Source: Novipirellula sp052161655 (GTDB taxonomy: Bacteria; Planctomycetota; Planctomycetia; Pirellulales; Pirellulaceae). Taken from it: a DNA stretch of 64,000 bases. Positions within the stretch are counted from its first letter, which is position 1, and every line of letters starts with the position of its first letter. Positions 1-9,686 of this stretch are shown in pieces. Position numbers and translations under genes: made by a program. The DNA is taken from the NCBI RefSeq assembly GCF_052161655.1, contig NZ_CP197418.1:5580001-5644000 (forward strand), read 5' to 3'. The notes under the pieces are model-generated. The model saw only the letters and a program-made list of their open reading frames with translations, had not been told where the DNA came from and searched no databases.

Positions 1-1553
1 CGATGACGATCGCAAAGCACACGTTCGACCAAGGGAGCGGCAAGTCCTAGGCCGTGGTTTTCCAAGTCCGCCAATACTTCTTGCAAATCGCGACCCAAGT
101 AATAAGGCAGCGAGAACCGCTGGTGCAGTGATTCGCCCCAATCGATTAACGGATCGTTTGTGGGATACTCGGCAAGCATCGCGACGACGGCGCGAAACAA
201 CGCGGCCAACGATGCCATCGTCTCGGGATCGGCCGCCATCCGCAACGCACGAAACTCGACCAAACCAAGCCGTCCACGGCCGCCGAGATGCGGATTTGCG
301 AGCTTTTCGATATTGATCTCTGCTCTATGGCTATTCCCGGACGGATCCGACAAAAACGGTGCGAGCGTTCCCCAAATCGTCTCAGGCAGCGGATTGTCGA
401 CGCGAGCGAGCAACTCGAGTGCAAGCGAAAGTTCTGGCAATGCCTGTGACAGTGTTTCATCGACTCGCGGCGCTTGACTGTCCGATCCGACTGAGTCGAC
501 TGCGTGCAAGTACGAAAGCGACGGATGTCGATTGAAATACCGCACCAAACTGGGCAACAAACTTGGCACCGTCAAAAACGGGCTAGCCGATGGCTCGACT
601 CCACCAAACGTAATGTGCCCACCGCCTCCCGAATCGCTCTCCACGCCATTGTATTGCAAGCGATAGGTCGCCATCCCCTCGTCGTCCGCCGCAGCCGCCA
701 ATTCTTGCAGCCGCTCAAGCAGCTCGGTCGCACATCCGACCGGTGCCATGTTAACTTCGATCACTGCTGGGTCGGGTGTGATCGTCGTCCACGCCACGCT
801 CGCGTCCACTGGTGGCGGATATCCCGAAAGAATGATCGCACCCACGTCAGATTTTAACGCCGCGGCCGAAACGGCAGACAACAACCGCTGGAATTCGCGG
901 ACATCGCCAATTCGAGGTAGCTCGACTCGCACCGCATCCTGTTCGCTCAAGCAGACGACTAGAAACGTGCCGTCCTCGGCTAACGAATCGGTGACTTCGG
1001 CTCCCTCGACCTGCTCGCCGTGAAGCGATGGCCGAATCAACAGCGGCTGCTCGGCGACGTCGGTAACCGGAGCCACGTCATCGCTGCGAAAGACGACGCG
1101 GTTGGCCAAGGGAGCGTCCAATGTCGACGCAGTCAAACCGATCGAATTCAAGACCGAAGTCAATTCAGCCGCAAGCGTCTCGGGCTTCGTTGCGTTTGTT
1201 GCAGCATCGGCGCTGACTTTACGAAGCAAAACATCGGGCGGTCCATCCCACACGGGGCAACCATCACGACGCGAGTACAGCCCCAGACTCCATCGCGGGC
1301 AGGGTTCGCCACTGTATTGACGCCCCACGCAATGCAAGACCGCCGCACCAGGGTCGGATTGAGCGAGACGCTTCAGCATCCGTTGGCCCCGCTGAAGTTT
1401 GTCTTCGCCGAGCGCGTTAAACAGCCATTGCGGTGTTTCCGAACCGCGATCGGTGTAGGTGGGTTCCGCACCAACCCAAATCGTTCTCCCTAAGCGATTG
1501 ACCGCTTCATCGTGTGCTGCCAAGGCCAGCATCACATTATCATCTGAGTTCAT
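1..1553 (-). CDS. Stand-alone DUF2126 predicted amidoligase (3' end outside window)
   Basis: An open minus-strand frame runs from ATG at 1553 to the window edge with no stop, giving at least 517 residues. The product aligns by eye with the C-terminal two thirds of the two large fusions at 2599-9338 but has no transglutaminase domain. DUF2126 is classed as a putative amidoligase of the glutamine-synthetase/GCS-like fold, which would join an amine to a carboxylate using ATP. Motifs shared with the intact fusion are kept: VGAEPTY near residue 30, GGGGHITFG with His313, HPSLSYLH followed by QAPRVDE, GNSHRAE with His409, and GLVEFRA. It is therefore predicted to be active, though its substrate is unknown. 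It is divergent from the small transglutaminase starting 61 bp away, so the two may share a control region and act as a split version of the fusions. Family is confident from internal homology; function is inferred. Confidence 0.8.
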   Translation of the reverse strand, partial: MNSDDNVMLALAAHDEAVNRLGRTIWVGAEPTYTDRGSETPQWLFNALGEDKLQRGQRMLKRLAQSDPGAAVLHCVGRQYSGEPCPRWSLGLYSRRDGCPVWDGPPDVLLRKVSADAATNATKPETLAAELTSVLNSIGLTASTLDAPLANRVVFRSDDVAPVTDVAEQPLLIRPSLHGEQVEGAEVTDSLAEDGTFLVVCLSEQDAVRVELPRIGDVREFQRLLSAVSAAALKSDVGAIILSGYPPPVDASVAWTTITPDPAVIEVNMAPVGCATELLERLQELAAAADDEGMATYRLQYNGVESDSGGGGHITFGGVEPSASPFLTVPSLLPSLVRYFNRHPSLSYLHAVDSVGSDSQAPRVDETLSQALPELSLALELLARVDNPLPETIWGTLAPFLSDPSGNSHRAEINIEKLANPHLGGRGRLGLVEFRALRMAADPETMASLAALFRAVVAMLAEYPTNDPLIDWGESLHQRFSLPYYLGRDLQEVLADLENHGLGLAAPLVERVLCDRH

Positions 1554-1614
1554 CGAGTCTTCGCTTCGTCGCGAGGGGTAGTTTGAAGAGCTCTGTGTCC
1601 GATAAGATTTACAC

Positions 1615-2472
1615 ATGCGCCGACTCAAAATAATACACAAAACGCGTTACCGATATCCCCACCCCGTTAAGTTGCACGCCCACAAGCTTATGTTGCGACC
1701 ACGCGAAGGGCACGATATCCGCATTGTCACTTCGCAGTTGGGCATCCAACCCGAACATGCGATTCATTGGCACCGCGACGCTCATGGAAATTCCGTCGCG
1801 GTGGTCACGTTTCAGAATGAGTCCGATTTCCTAGAGTTTGACAGCGAAGTCGTGATCGACCATTACGAGGACGTTCCCGCCGACGTCCGATTGGATCCGC
1901 GTGTCCAGCAATTTCCTTTTCAATACGATGTCGGGGAACGAGAAGACTTGCTGCCCTACATGCTGCCGGTCTTCACGCGAGGTGCTGAGGCGCTGAAGGA
2001 TTGGATCGAGGGATTTTGGAAGCCTGGTCAATCGCTGCCAACGCTTGATCTGTTAAACCAGATAAACGAAGCCATCCCCGGGCAGTTGCAATATGGTCGA
2101 CGCGAGGCACTCGGCGTCCAACGTCCTGCCGAGACACTCGAAAAGGGGACCGGATCGTGTCGCGACTTCGCCACATTGTTCATGGAGGCATGTCGGCACC
2201 TCGGTTTGGCCGCACGTTTCGTCAGCGGTTACCGATATGAAGCGAACCTGCCCCTAGCCGACGGAGCCACGCATGCGTGGTGCGAAGTCTATTTGACAGG
2301 CACCGGTTGGCGAGGATTCGACTCGACCGCAGGCCAGCGAGTCGGAGGCGATCACATCGCTGTCGCAGTCGCCCGCCATCCGGAATGGATTCCTCCGGTG
2401 TCCGGTTCCTATCACGGACAAGCGAAATCGTTAATGGAAGTCGAGGTCCAGGTGACCCAGCAAAGTGGCTAA
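1615..2472 (+). CDS. Transglutaminase-like cysteine protease/transferase, stand-alone
   Basis: 285 residues. An N-terminal beta-rich transglutaminase-associated region (about 1-150, starting RRLKIIHKTRYRYPHPV) is followed by a transglutaminase-like core. The predicted triad is complete: Cys182 in GTGSCRDFA, His220 in THAWCEV and Asp236 in GFDSTAG. Bacterial proteins of this family act as peptidases or amidases on isopeptide or gamma-glutamyl bonds more often than as crosslinkers. No signal peptide is visible, so it is probably cytoplasmic. It is divergent from the amidoligase-like gene ending at 1553 and convergent with the fusion gene at 2599, so it sits inside a cluster of paralogues. Function beyond the fold is inference. 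Confidence 0.88.
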   Translation: MRRLKIIHKTRYRYPHPVKLHAHKLMLRPREGHDIRIVTSQLGIQPEHAIHWHRDAHGNSVAVVTFQNESDFLEFDSEVVIDHYEDVPADVRLDPRVQQFPFQYDVGEREDLLPYMLPVFTRGAEALKDWIEGFWKPGQSLPTLDLLNQINEAIPGQLQYGRREALGVQRPAETLEKGTGSCRDFATLFMEACRHLGLAARFVSGYRYEANLPLADGATHAWCEVYLTGTGWRGFDSTAGQRVGGDHIAVAVARHPEWIPPVSGSYHGQAKSLMEVEVQVTQQSG

Positions 2473-2496
2473 GGGTCTTCGGAACAATTCCTGAAG

Positions 2497-2563
2497 TAGC
2501 GGAAAATCGCCCGAGAGTTTCGACATGCCCGGCGATTCACGAAAGTCTTGACGACTTCCGCTA
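2497..2563. repeat. Small palindromic repeat between convergent genes
   Basis: The 67 bp stretch is bounded by TAGCGGAA and its inverse TTCCGCTA. Its right part (GTCTTGACGACTTCCGCTA, 2545-2563) recurs exactly at 46373-46391, just outside the 115 bp repeat there, and GAGTTTCGAC is also shared. It lies between two converging stop codons, where it may act as a transcription end or be a passive REP-like element. Confidence 0.5.
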
Positions 2564-2598
2564 AGAGTCATCCCGCCAGTAGGCGAAGGAAGTCGAAC

Positions 2599-5500
2599 TT
2601 ACACGACACGCACGTCGTTCATCACCATTCCCTTTCCAACAGCGACTTTGGTCAAATCCAACAAGTAAGGAAATCGGCGATCGAGAAGTTGTGTGGGCGT
2701 CGTCAGCGTTTGGTCAGCACTGCCGGATCCGGTGAAGCGGCCGGCTACACGAACGGGCGAAGGCGGAATCGGAGCGAGTGGTTCGGTCGGTTGACGACCA
2801 CCGAGATCACTCGCCGCTGGAGTCCCCAGCACGGCCTCAGGCCACATTTGAGGTGCCGATGGATAGTAGGTGCAACCGCCAATCACCTTGCCTGTCCACG
2901 TGTCAATCAGATCAAAGACCAACGCGGTGACAGGAGCAATCGTGGGATGCAGAGTCGAGGGTGGCTGAGTCACTTTGTAACGAACCCCGGCGAGGTAATC
3001 GCCATCGATCGAACCACGTTTCAGCGGCACCATCTCGTGATTACAAGCTAAAACGTAACGATCGGGTACGAGTCCGCTGAGCCGCACCTGTAACCGCTCA
3101 TTCGCAACGTCGATAAAACGAGCGATTCCACCGGCGGTTACCTCTTCGGCCAGTAGCGGTGATGGTTCGTGTGCCCTTCGCAATTCCAATGTGATATCGC
3201 CGATTTGCACCCATCCCAGACGCGGAAAGTTCAGATTCAGAGTGGACGCAAACCACTCCTGCTGCAGCGGAAACCCAGATTCATTCAGTTCGCGGATCAC
3301 CGAACCAAAATCATCCCACAACACCTGAGGCAACATGAAACGGTCATGCAGTTGGCTCTCCCATGCGACCAAGGGTTGCGTGTACGGCCGACGATGAAAG
3401 TGGGCAATGAGCGAACGCAGCAGCAATGACTGCAAGGACGCGAGCTTTGCGGTCGGTGCCATTGCAAAGCTTTGCAGCATGATTTCGCCGAGTCGCCGAC
3501 TTTGGCGTTCGGGTGCATACAAATTATCCACGCGAATTTCGGCGCGGCGCATGTTGCCCGACGCATCGGCTAACAAGTGGCGAAGCAAGCGATCCGGCAG
3601 CCAAAGATGCGGCGTTTCCCCAACGGGGAAACGCTCCAATGCGATGCCAAGTTCGTATAACGCGTCATCACGACCTTCGTCGGGGCGAGGCGCATTGCCG
3701 CTTGGCCCGATTTGAGTGCCGGAAAACAGATAAGACAAACACGGGTGGTTTTGCCAGTAACTAATCAGCGATCGCAACAATTGCGGATGATTAAGAAACG
3801 GACTTGTCGACGGCGTCGTTCCGCTCAGCGTTAGCGTGGTGTTGTTATAGGGACGCTGGACATCTTCCTCGTTGATTTCTTCAGGGTCGATACCACCCGC
3901 GTCGCCCTGGGCCGAGCGGTTCTGGGCCAATCGGTTCTGGGCAACTAGGCTTAACGAATCGGCTGCGGCAAAGACGGTCTCATAAATCTCGTGTTGTTCT
4001 TGCCAGCTCGCTGCCGCAGGCAAAAACAATCGCAAACGGACTCCGTCGGGCTCGATCACAAATCGGCGTACACGTTGATCGTGCGGGGGGGCATAGCCTT
4101 CGAGTACAACCGGAAGTTTCAACTGTACTGCCGTCGTCTCGATGGTTGCAACCAATTCGACATAATGTTCAACGTAATGAATTGGTGGCATGAAGACATG
4201 AATCGCATTATCACGGGCTTCGATGCACATCGCGGTTCTTGGTGCTCGGCCATTGCGACCGCTGTCAACATCCTCCGGCACATCACTGGTCGCTGCAATC
4301 ACCGATTGTCGTGCACTTGGTTCGCCGTAAACTTCGGGCAACAAAGCTTTTTCTTCAAGCGGGCTCGGCTCGGTGGCAATATCATCTGGCTCTGTCGCTA
4401 GTTTCGATAAACTATCAAGCGGCAACCGGAAACCGATCGGAAAATCGCCCGGCAACAGATACAAGGCGTCGCGACGGAATTCCCATTTCCCGCTCGCCCA
4501 ACATTGATCAACAGGATCCCAACGCATCGGCAGAACATAACCCGCCGGTTCGGCCTGAGTCGACGAGAGCTGCTGGGCTAGTTTTTTCCTCTGTAAAGGA
4601 TCTTTCAGTTCATCCGAACTCGGAATATAGCTCAGTAGTGCAGGGTCGGACCAAAGTTGGTGCAGTCGATCTTCGTGAGCCGAGATTACGAATTCGGAGT
4701 TGAGCCCAAGACTGGTCGCCAAAGTGCTTGCAAATTGCTGTGCATCATCGCTTGTCACATTATGGGCGGAGTCTTCATTGTCAGCCAAAGTTTGGGCATG
4801 ACGTAACAGCGGGTGGCCATCGGTGCGGAAATAGCAACTCATCCGCCATCGTGCGCTGGCCTCGCCACGATAGTGTTCGCCTTGGCCGAGGTGGACCGCG
4901 CCACCCGGTGCCCATTTCGCTTTCAATCGACACATCAATTGTCTTGCTACATCCTGATTGCCGTCACCCAAAGCTTGATTGTTGGTGGGCAATGCCGAGT
5001 CGACTACGAAATTAACCTCGGCGCCGCTACACAAGCCCAGGTTTTGCTGTTTCAGGACGTCATCAACATACCGTCCTGTCGCTGCAACGTCACGCCAATG
5101 GGTTTCGCTGAGCAATTTGTCCTGTGCGATCGGTTTCAAACGTTGGAGCTTCACTTCGTCATGCGAGGAAGCGACGAGCTGATCTTTGATACCGACCAAC
5201 GGCAAAGTGCGAAATCGATCGGGTGCACTGGCTAATGGAACGTGGTTTTCTGCGGTAAAGACGCCCAGACTTGGGTCCAAGCCGATCCAACCTGCACCAG
5301 GCACGAACACTTCGCTCCAAGCGTGCAGCCTTGCCGCGTCATTGCTCTCGTCGTCGCTGATGTCACCCTCACTATCAGTGGTCAGGGAGATCAAATACCC
5401 CGAGGTAAATCGAGCTGCCAGTCCCACCGCACGCAACGTTTGTGTCAGCACCCAAGCTAGATCCCTCGACGAACCGCCACCGTTCTTGGTGATCGCATCC

Positions 5501-6009
5501 AAATCCATGGGCCCAGCCGCCGTCGTTGAATTCACCTTGAATTTTTCATGAACGGCGTTGTTCAAGAGCGTCAGGAACTCGACCAAATAAAGGGGTGAGC
5601 GGTCGAGTTCATTCAACCAGCTTGAAAAGTCAGCACCACAGGTCTCGAGATGTAAATAGGGAAGCAGCTCTTTGCGTATTTGTTCGGGATATTCGAACGG
5701 ATAGTCGTTGGCAAACGGTTCGACAAAGAAGTCGAATGGATTGATCGGATCAAGGTCCGCAATAAACTCATTGTCAAATCCGATCCGGCTGAACGGCTCT
5801 GGCAAATCCAAGCGACCGAGATGGTTTTCAAACGGATCGCGTGCCCAGGTCAACCAATTGGGTTCCGCATGAACTTTCATCGAATAGGCCTCGATCTTCG
5901 CCACCGTATGGGGCGCAGGACGAAGTCGTAACCACAACGTTGTCGGATTCACTTGACGATGAAAGACGAAACGAAGTTGGTGGCTAAGGGCGACACGCAT
6001 ACTCATCAT
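2599..6009 (-). CDS. Transglutaminase-amidoligase fusion with lost catalytic motifs (probable pseudoenzyme)
   Basis: 1136 residues, the same two-domain layout as the neighbour at 6009-9338: transglutaminase-like part at about 1-300, DUF2126 amidoligase-like part at about 320-1100. The catalytic cysteine is replaced by Ser181 (GGGSSRDLAW; the codon is TCG), although the His (LHAWSEV) and Asp (GLDPS) remain. In the amidoligase part GGEPT has become GAEVN, the GGGNH loop is YNNTT, the HRAE histidine is Arg821, and VEFRA is IMLQS. The frame is fully open over 3.4 kb, which argues against decay and for a kept structural or regulatory role, perhaps as partner of the intact fusion. Its ATG overlaps the upstream stop as TAATG, so the two are probably translated together. 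Start could be any of three Met codons at residues 1, 2 and 4. Confidence 0.85.
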   Translation of the reverse strand: MMSMRVALSHQLRFVFHRQVNPTTLWLRLRPAPHTVAKIEAYSMKVHAEPNWLTWARDPFENHLGRLDLPEPFSRIGFDNEFIADLDPINPFDFFVEPFANDYPFEYPEQIRKELLPYLHLETCGADFSSWLNELDRSPLYLVEFLTLLNNAVHEKFKVNSTTAAGPMDLDAITKNGGGSSRDLAWVLTQTLRAVGLAARFTSGYLISLTTDSEGDISDDESNDAARLHAWSEVFVPGAGWIGLDPSLGVFTAENHVPLASAPDRFRTLPLVGIKDQLVASSHDEVKLQRLKPIAQDKLLSETHWRDVAATGRYVDDVLKQQNLGLCSGAEVNFVVDSALPTNNQALGDGNQDVARQLMCRLKAKWAPGGAVHLGQGEHYRGEASARWRMSCYFRTDGHPLLRHAQTLADNEDSAHNVTSDDAQQFASTLATSLGLNSEFVISAHEDRLHQLWSDPALLSYIPSSDELKDPLQRKKLAQQLSSTQAEPAGYVLPMRWDPVDQCWASGKWEFRRDALYLLPGDFPIGFRLPLDSLSKLATEPDDIATEPSPLEEKALLPEVYGEPSARQSVIAATSDVPEDVDSGRNGRAPRTAMCIEARDNAIHVFMPPIHYVEHYVELVATIETTAVQLKLPVVLEGYAPPHDQRVRRFVIEPDGVRLRLFLPAAASWQEQHEIYETVFAAADSLSLVAQNRLAQNRSAQGDAGGIDPEEINEEDVQRPYNNTTLTLSGTTPSTSPFLNHPQLLRSLISYWQNHPCLSYLFSGTQIGPSGNAPRPDEGRDDALYELGIALERFPVGETPHLWLPDRLLRHLLADASGNMRRAEIRVDNLYAPERQSRRLGEIMLQSFAMAPTAKLASLQSLLLRSLIAHFHRRPYTQPLVAWESQLHDRFMLPQVLWDDFGSVIRELNESGFPLQQEWFASTLNLNFPRLGWVQIGDITLELRRAHEPSPLLAEEVTAGGIARFIDVANERLQVRLSGLVPDRYVLACNHEMVPLKRGSIDGDYLAGVRYKVTQPPSTLHPTIAPVTALVFDLIDTWTGKVIGGCTYYPSAPQMWPEAVLGTPAASDLGGRQPTEPLAPIPPSPVRVAGRFTGSGSADQTLTTPTQLLDRRFPYLLDLTKVAVGKGMVMNDVRVV

Positions 6010-9000
6010 TAAATTTCGCGACGAAGGTCTAAGGTGTGCGGGTAATCAGAATTGGGTGCAGCGTCAGGATCACGTTGCGGCAACGGAGGCATATCTGCGT
6101 AATAATCTTTTAATTGATCGACCCATTTCGGAAGCGGTGAGTCGCCGCTGCTATGGCCCCAAGACCAGAACCGCGACATGCGGCGTGCCTCCGCTTCAAA
6201 CGCATTGATGGGGAACGAATCGTAGCCAAGACCACCTGGATGGGAGACGTGGTAAACGCAACCGCCGATCGATCGCCCCAGTTGCAGGTCGAAGATGTCG
6301 AACACAAGCGGGGCATGCATTCCGATTGTGGGATGCAAACCGAACGCGGCTTTCCACGCTTTGAACCGGACGCCCGCAACGTACTCATTTGGCACACCGG
6401 TTTCTTGCAATGGCAAACTGCGGCGGTTACAAGTGACGCGATACCGTTTCGGATCAAGGCCACGGCAGACGATCTCAAGTCGCTCAACGGCCGAATCGAC
6501 GACGCGAGCCTGACGCTGCGCCCCGTCCTCTTCGTCCAATACCAACCACGGCTCGAGTGCCATCCGTAACTCCAGTTCAACTCCTCCGTACGTCACACGT
6601 CCATAAACGGGAAAACGGAATTCGAAGAACGGTTCGTACCATCCCAAATCAAATGGATAGCCGTCATCCGAAAGCTCCGTCATGACCGATTGGAAATCGC
6701 TGCGGACGTAGTGCGGTAACATAAAGCGGTCGTGCAGCGCCGTTCCCCATCGGACCAAACGATGACGATACGGTTTACGCCAAAACTTTGCGATCAATGC
6801 TCGCAGGAGCAGCATTTGTGCCAGACTCATACGCGAGTGCGGCGGCATCTCAAAGGCCCGAAACTCAACCAGGCCGAAGCGTCCCTTGGGGCGATCGGCA
6901 GGATAAAGTTTATCGATACAAAATTCAGCTCGGTGTGTATTGCCAGTCAAATCGGCCAGGAAACTTCGCAAACAATGATCCAGCTCAACCGGCGATACCC
7001 CGGTTTCGATTTCACTTAAACTGACCTCCAATTCATCAAGCAAATGATTGCCGCGTTCGTCGATCCGAGGCGCTTGCGAAGTTGGACCAATAAACAATCC
7101 TGAGAACAAATATGACAGCGACGGATGATGTTGCCAGTAAGTGATCAGCGATCGCAACAGGTCGGGGCGACGCAAAAACGGACTGTCGGCGGGCTGTTCT
7201 GCACCGAGCGTCACATGGTTACCACCGCCGGTACCAGTGTGTCGACCGTCCAGCATGAACTTTTCCGTAGCAAGCCGTGACAACCGTGCTTGCTCGTATA
7301 AGGTCACCGTGTTTTGTTCGAGATCGTCCCAGTTATCAGCGGGTTGGATGTTGACCTCGATCACCCCCGGATCCGGGGTGACCTTCAGCGACTCGAGTTG
7401 CGGCGCATCGGGCGGTTCGTAACCTTCGATTAACACGGGCAATTGCAGTTCGGCGGCAGTCGCCTCGATCGCCGAAAGCAATGCAGTGTAGTGATCAAAG
7501 TCTTCGATTCGCGGCATGAAAACATAGAGATGCCCTTGTCGAGGCTCGATGCACAACGCCGTATAGGGAACTTCGACAAGCTGTTTAAAGAAGGCACGCA
7601 CGGTCTCGGGGTCGGCATCAGCCGGAGGAGGCGCAACCGCATTTCCACCACCGCTCGCTTCGCCGAGAGGTGGCTGCAAAGAGGGAGCGATGTAGTCATA
7701 CTCAAATAACTCTTCCACAGCCCATGGCAACTGTCCAAGCGGCAATCGCAAACCCATCGGGGAACCGCCCGGCATTAAAAACATCTCGCCGCGTGGGAAT
7801 GCCCATGTCCCTGATTGCCAATGATCGCGTGCAAAGTCCCAACGTAGTGGTAACGCAAAGCCAATCGCGCCATCTAAACCACGAGCAAGGGCAAGGCTAA
7901 GATCGTCGCGGTATTGCCGGGCCCAGGGAATGACAATATTGTCGGCTCCTACCTGCTGCTGACTCTCGCGCCACAGGTAGTACAGCCAATCTTCGCGAGC
8001 GGCGACGAGAAATCGTGAATCAATCCCCAGCATGCTCGCGACGACTTGTCCAAAACGCTCGGCGTCGTGGACCGTGACGTTGGTAGGTTTCGTTTCGTCG
8101 GCGATCCAGCGTTCATCGCGCCACAGCGGTATACCATCGTTCCGCCAAAAACATCCCAGCGCCCAGCGCGGCAGCGGTTCTCCGGGGTACCACTTGCCTT
8201 CGCCGTAATGCAACAAAGCACCGCTGGCAAACGATTCATTCAATCGCTTCAGCAACACGCCGGCGCGTTCACGTTTATGCACGCCCAACGCTGCGGTGTT
8301 CCACTGAGCTCCGTCCATATCGTCGATGGAAACAAACGTCGGTTCGCCGCCCATCGTCAAACGAACGTCAAGATGATTCAGTTCGTCATCGACTTGGCGA
8401 CCCAATGTACGAATCGATTCCCATTGTTCGTCGGTGTAGGGCTTCGTGACTCGGGGATCTTCGTGGACCCGTGTGACCACGTTGCGAAAATCGAACTTAA
8501 CTTCACATTTCTCGGAGGCTCCGGTGACAGGTGCCGCACTGATGGGATCCGGTGTACAGGCCAACGGAATATGGCCTTCGCCAGCAAACAAGCCCGATGT
8601 TGGGTCCAAGCCAATCCAGCCAGCCCCAGGAATGTAGACCTCGGTCCACGCGTGCAAATCGGTAAAGTCGTGATCGGTGCCCGAAGGACCGTCGAGGGAT
8701 TCCTCATCCGGAGTCAGCTGGACCAAGTACCCTGAGACAAACCGCGCCGCGAGTCCGATGTGGCGGAGAATCTGTACTAACAACCAAGCGGTATCGCGAC
8801 AGGACCCGGTACGCATCTTGAGCGTTTCTTCGCACGTTTGAATACCGACGGCCATGCGAATGTTGTAGCCGATGTCCTGTTGTAATTTGTGATTGATATA
8901 GACGAGAAAATCGACACAGCGTCGGCGAGTCAGGTCGATGCCTTCGACCCAAGCGGCCAGCAGCGGACCGTTGTCCGTTTTTTCGAAATACGGTTCCAAC

Positions 9001-9338
9001 TCATGCCGCTGCAGTGGCTCGTACTCGAAAGGAAACTGCTCGGCGTATTCCTCGACAAAGAAGTCAAACGGGTTGATTACGGTCATTTCCGCAACCAACT
9101 GAACGTCGACCACAAACTCGGTTACTGGTTCTGGAAAGATGACCCGCGCGATTTGATTGCCAAAGGGATCTTGTTGCCAGTGGATATGGTGATCGGCTGG
9201 TTCAATCTTTAGCTGATATTTATGAATGGGCGTGCGGGCATGAGGTGCCGGCCGCAGACGGATCAGATGCGGTGACATCCGGATCGGCCGGTCATAGGAA
9301 TAGCGAGTATAGTGCTCAAGCCCAACGTGTATTGCCAC
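6009..9338 (-). CDS. Transglutaminase-amidoligase (DUF2126) fusion, motifs intact
   Basis: 1109 residues from a GTG start. The N-terminal transglutaminase-associated region and core (about 1-300) carry Cys180 in RTGSCRDTAW, the His in LHAWTEV and the Asp in GLDPTSG. The DUF2126 predicted amidoligase part (about 320-1090) carries Glu332 in GGEPTF, GGGNHVTLG with His708, GNTHRAE with His802 and GLVEFRA. Known family theme: amidoligases fused to transglutaminase-fold peptidases, thought to add and remove amide-linked groups on peptides or small molecules. No signal peptide is visible. It is first in a two-gene unit, overlapping the degenerate paralogue by one base (TAATG). The substrate cannot be told from sequence. 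Confidence 0.88.
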   Translation of the reverse strand: MAIHVGLEHYTRYSYDRPIRMSPHLIRLRPAPHARTPIHKYQLKIEPADHHIHWQQDPFGNQIARVIFPEPVTEFVVDVQLVAEMTVINPFDFFVEEYAEQFPFEYEPLQRHELEPYFEKTDNGPLLAAWVEGIDLTRRRCVDFLVYINHKLQQDIGYNIRMAVGIQTCEETLKMRTGSCRDTAWLLVQILRHIGLAARFVSGYLVQLTPDEESLDGPSGTDHDFTDLHAWTEVYIPGAGWIGLDPTSGLFAGEGHIPLACTPDPISAAPVTGASEKCEVKFDFRNVVTRVHEDPRVTKPYTDEQWESIRTLGRQVDDELNHLDVRLTMGGEPTFVSIDDMDGAQWNTAALGVHKRERAGVLLKRLNESFASGALLHYGEGKWYPGEPLPRWALGCFWRNDGIPLWRDERWIADETKPTNVTVHDAERFGQVVASMLGIDSRFLVAAREDWLYYLWRESQQQVGADNIVIPWARQYRDDLSLALARGLDGAIGFALPLRWDFARDHWQSGTWAFPRGEMFLMPGGSPMGLRLPLGQLPWAVEELFEYDYIAPSLQPPLGEASGGGNAVAPPPADADPETVRAFFKQLVEVPYTALCIEPRQGHLYVFMPRIEDFDHYTALLSAIEATAAELQLPVLIEGYEPPDAPQLESLKVTPDPGVIEVNIQPADNWDDLEQNTVTLYEQARLSRLATEKFMLDGRHTGTGGGNHVTLGAEQPADSPFLRRPDLLRSLITYWQHHPSLSYLFSGLFIGPTSQAPRIDERGNHLLDELEVSLSEIETGVSPVELDHCLRSFLADLTGNTHRAEFCIDKLYPADRPKGRFGLVEFRAFEMPPHSRMSLAQMLLLRALIAKFWRKPYRHRLVRWGTALHDRFMLPHYVRSDFQSVMTELSDDGYPFDLGWYEPFFEFRFPVYGRVTYGGVELELRMALEPWLVLDEEDGAQRQARVVDSAVERLEIVCRGLDPKRYRVTCNRRSLPLQETGVPNEYVAGVRFKAWKAAFGLHPTIGMHAPLVFDIFDLQLGRSIGGCVYHVSHPGGLGYDSFPINAFEAEARRMSRFWSWGHSSGDSPLPKWVDQLKDYYADMPPLPQRDPDAAPNSDYPHTLDLRREI

Positions 9339-9686
9339 AGCTATGTCGGCTCCGTCGGTTCTGCCGAGTGCGCAGGCAGCGGCGCATCGTGAGAACCATG
9401 ATAAGTTTCAGTTCGTTTGCTAGATCCGCCGGCTAGAGTGTAATCAAATAGCCCTGGTCTTGTCAGCAAAAAGGGACAAAGAATAACGCCACAGATACAC
9501 CGTGTCGGAATTGGACAATAACGACGTTCAGTGGGGTTATGAGGGTCAGGCTGGCAATTCGACGGTCCCATTTCGCGAGCCAAAGTGCGTTACGACGCCC
9601 CCCCCGAGCGTGGATTCGACCGTCTGACGACGACAACGACTCTCAGGCGACGGCAGTTTCTGAGTTTTAATATTTCTACGTACCTG
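9339..9686. other. Intergenic gap, no gene seen
   Basis: This 348 bp gap lies upstream of the minus-strand fusion operon and downstream of thymidylate kinase. Only short frames without family resemblance occur. It should hold the promoter of the fusion pair, but I could not identify convincing -35/-10 boxes. Confidence 0.4.
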
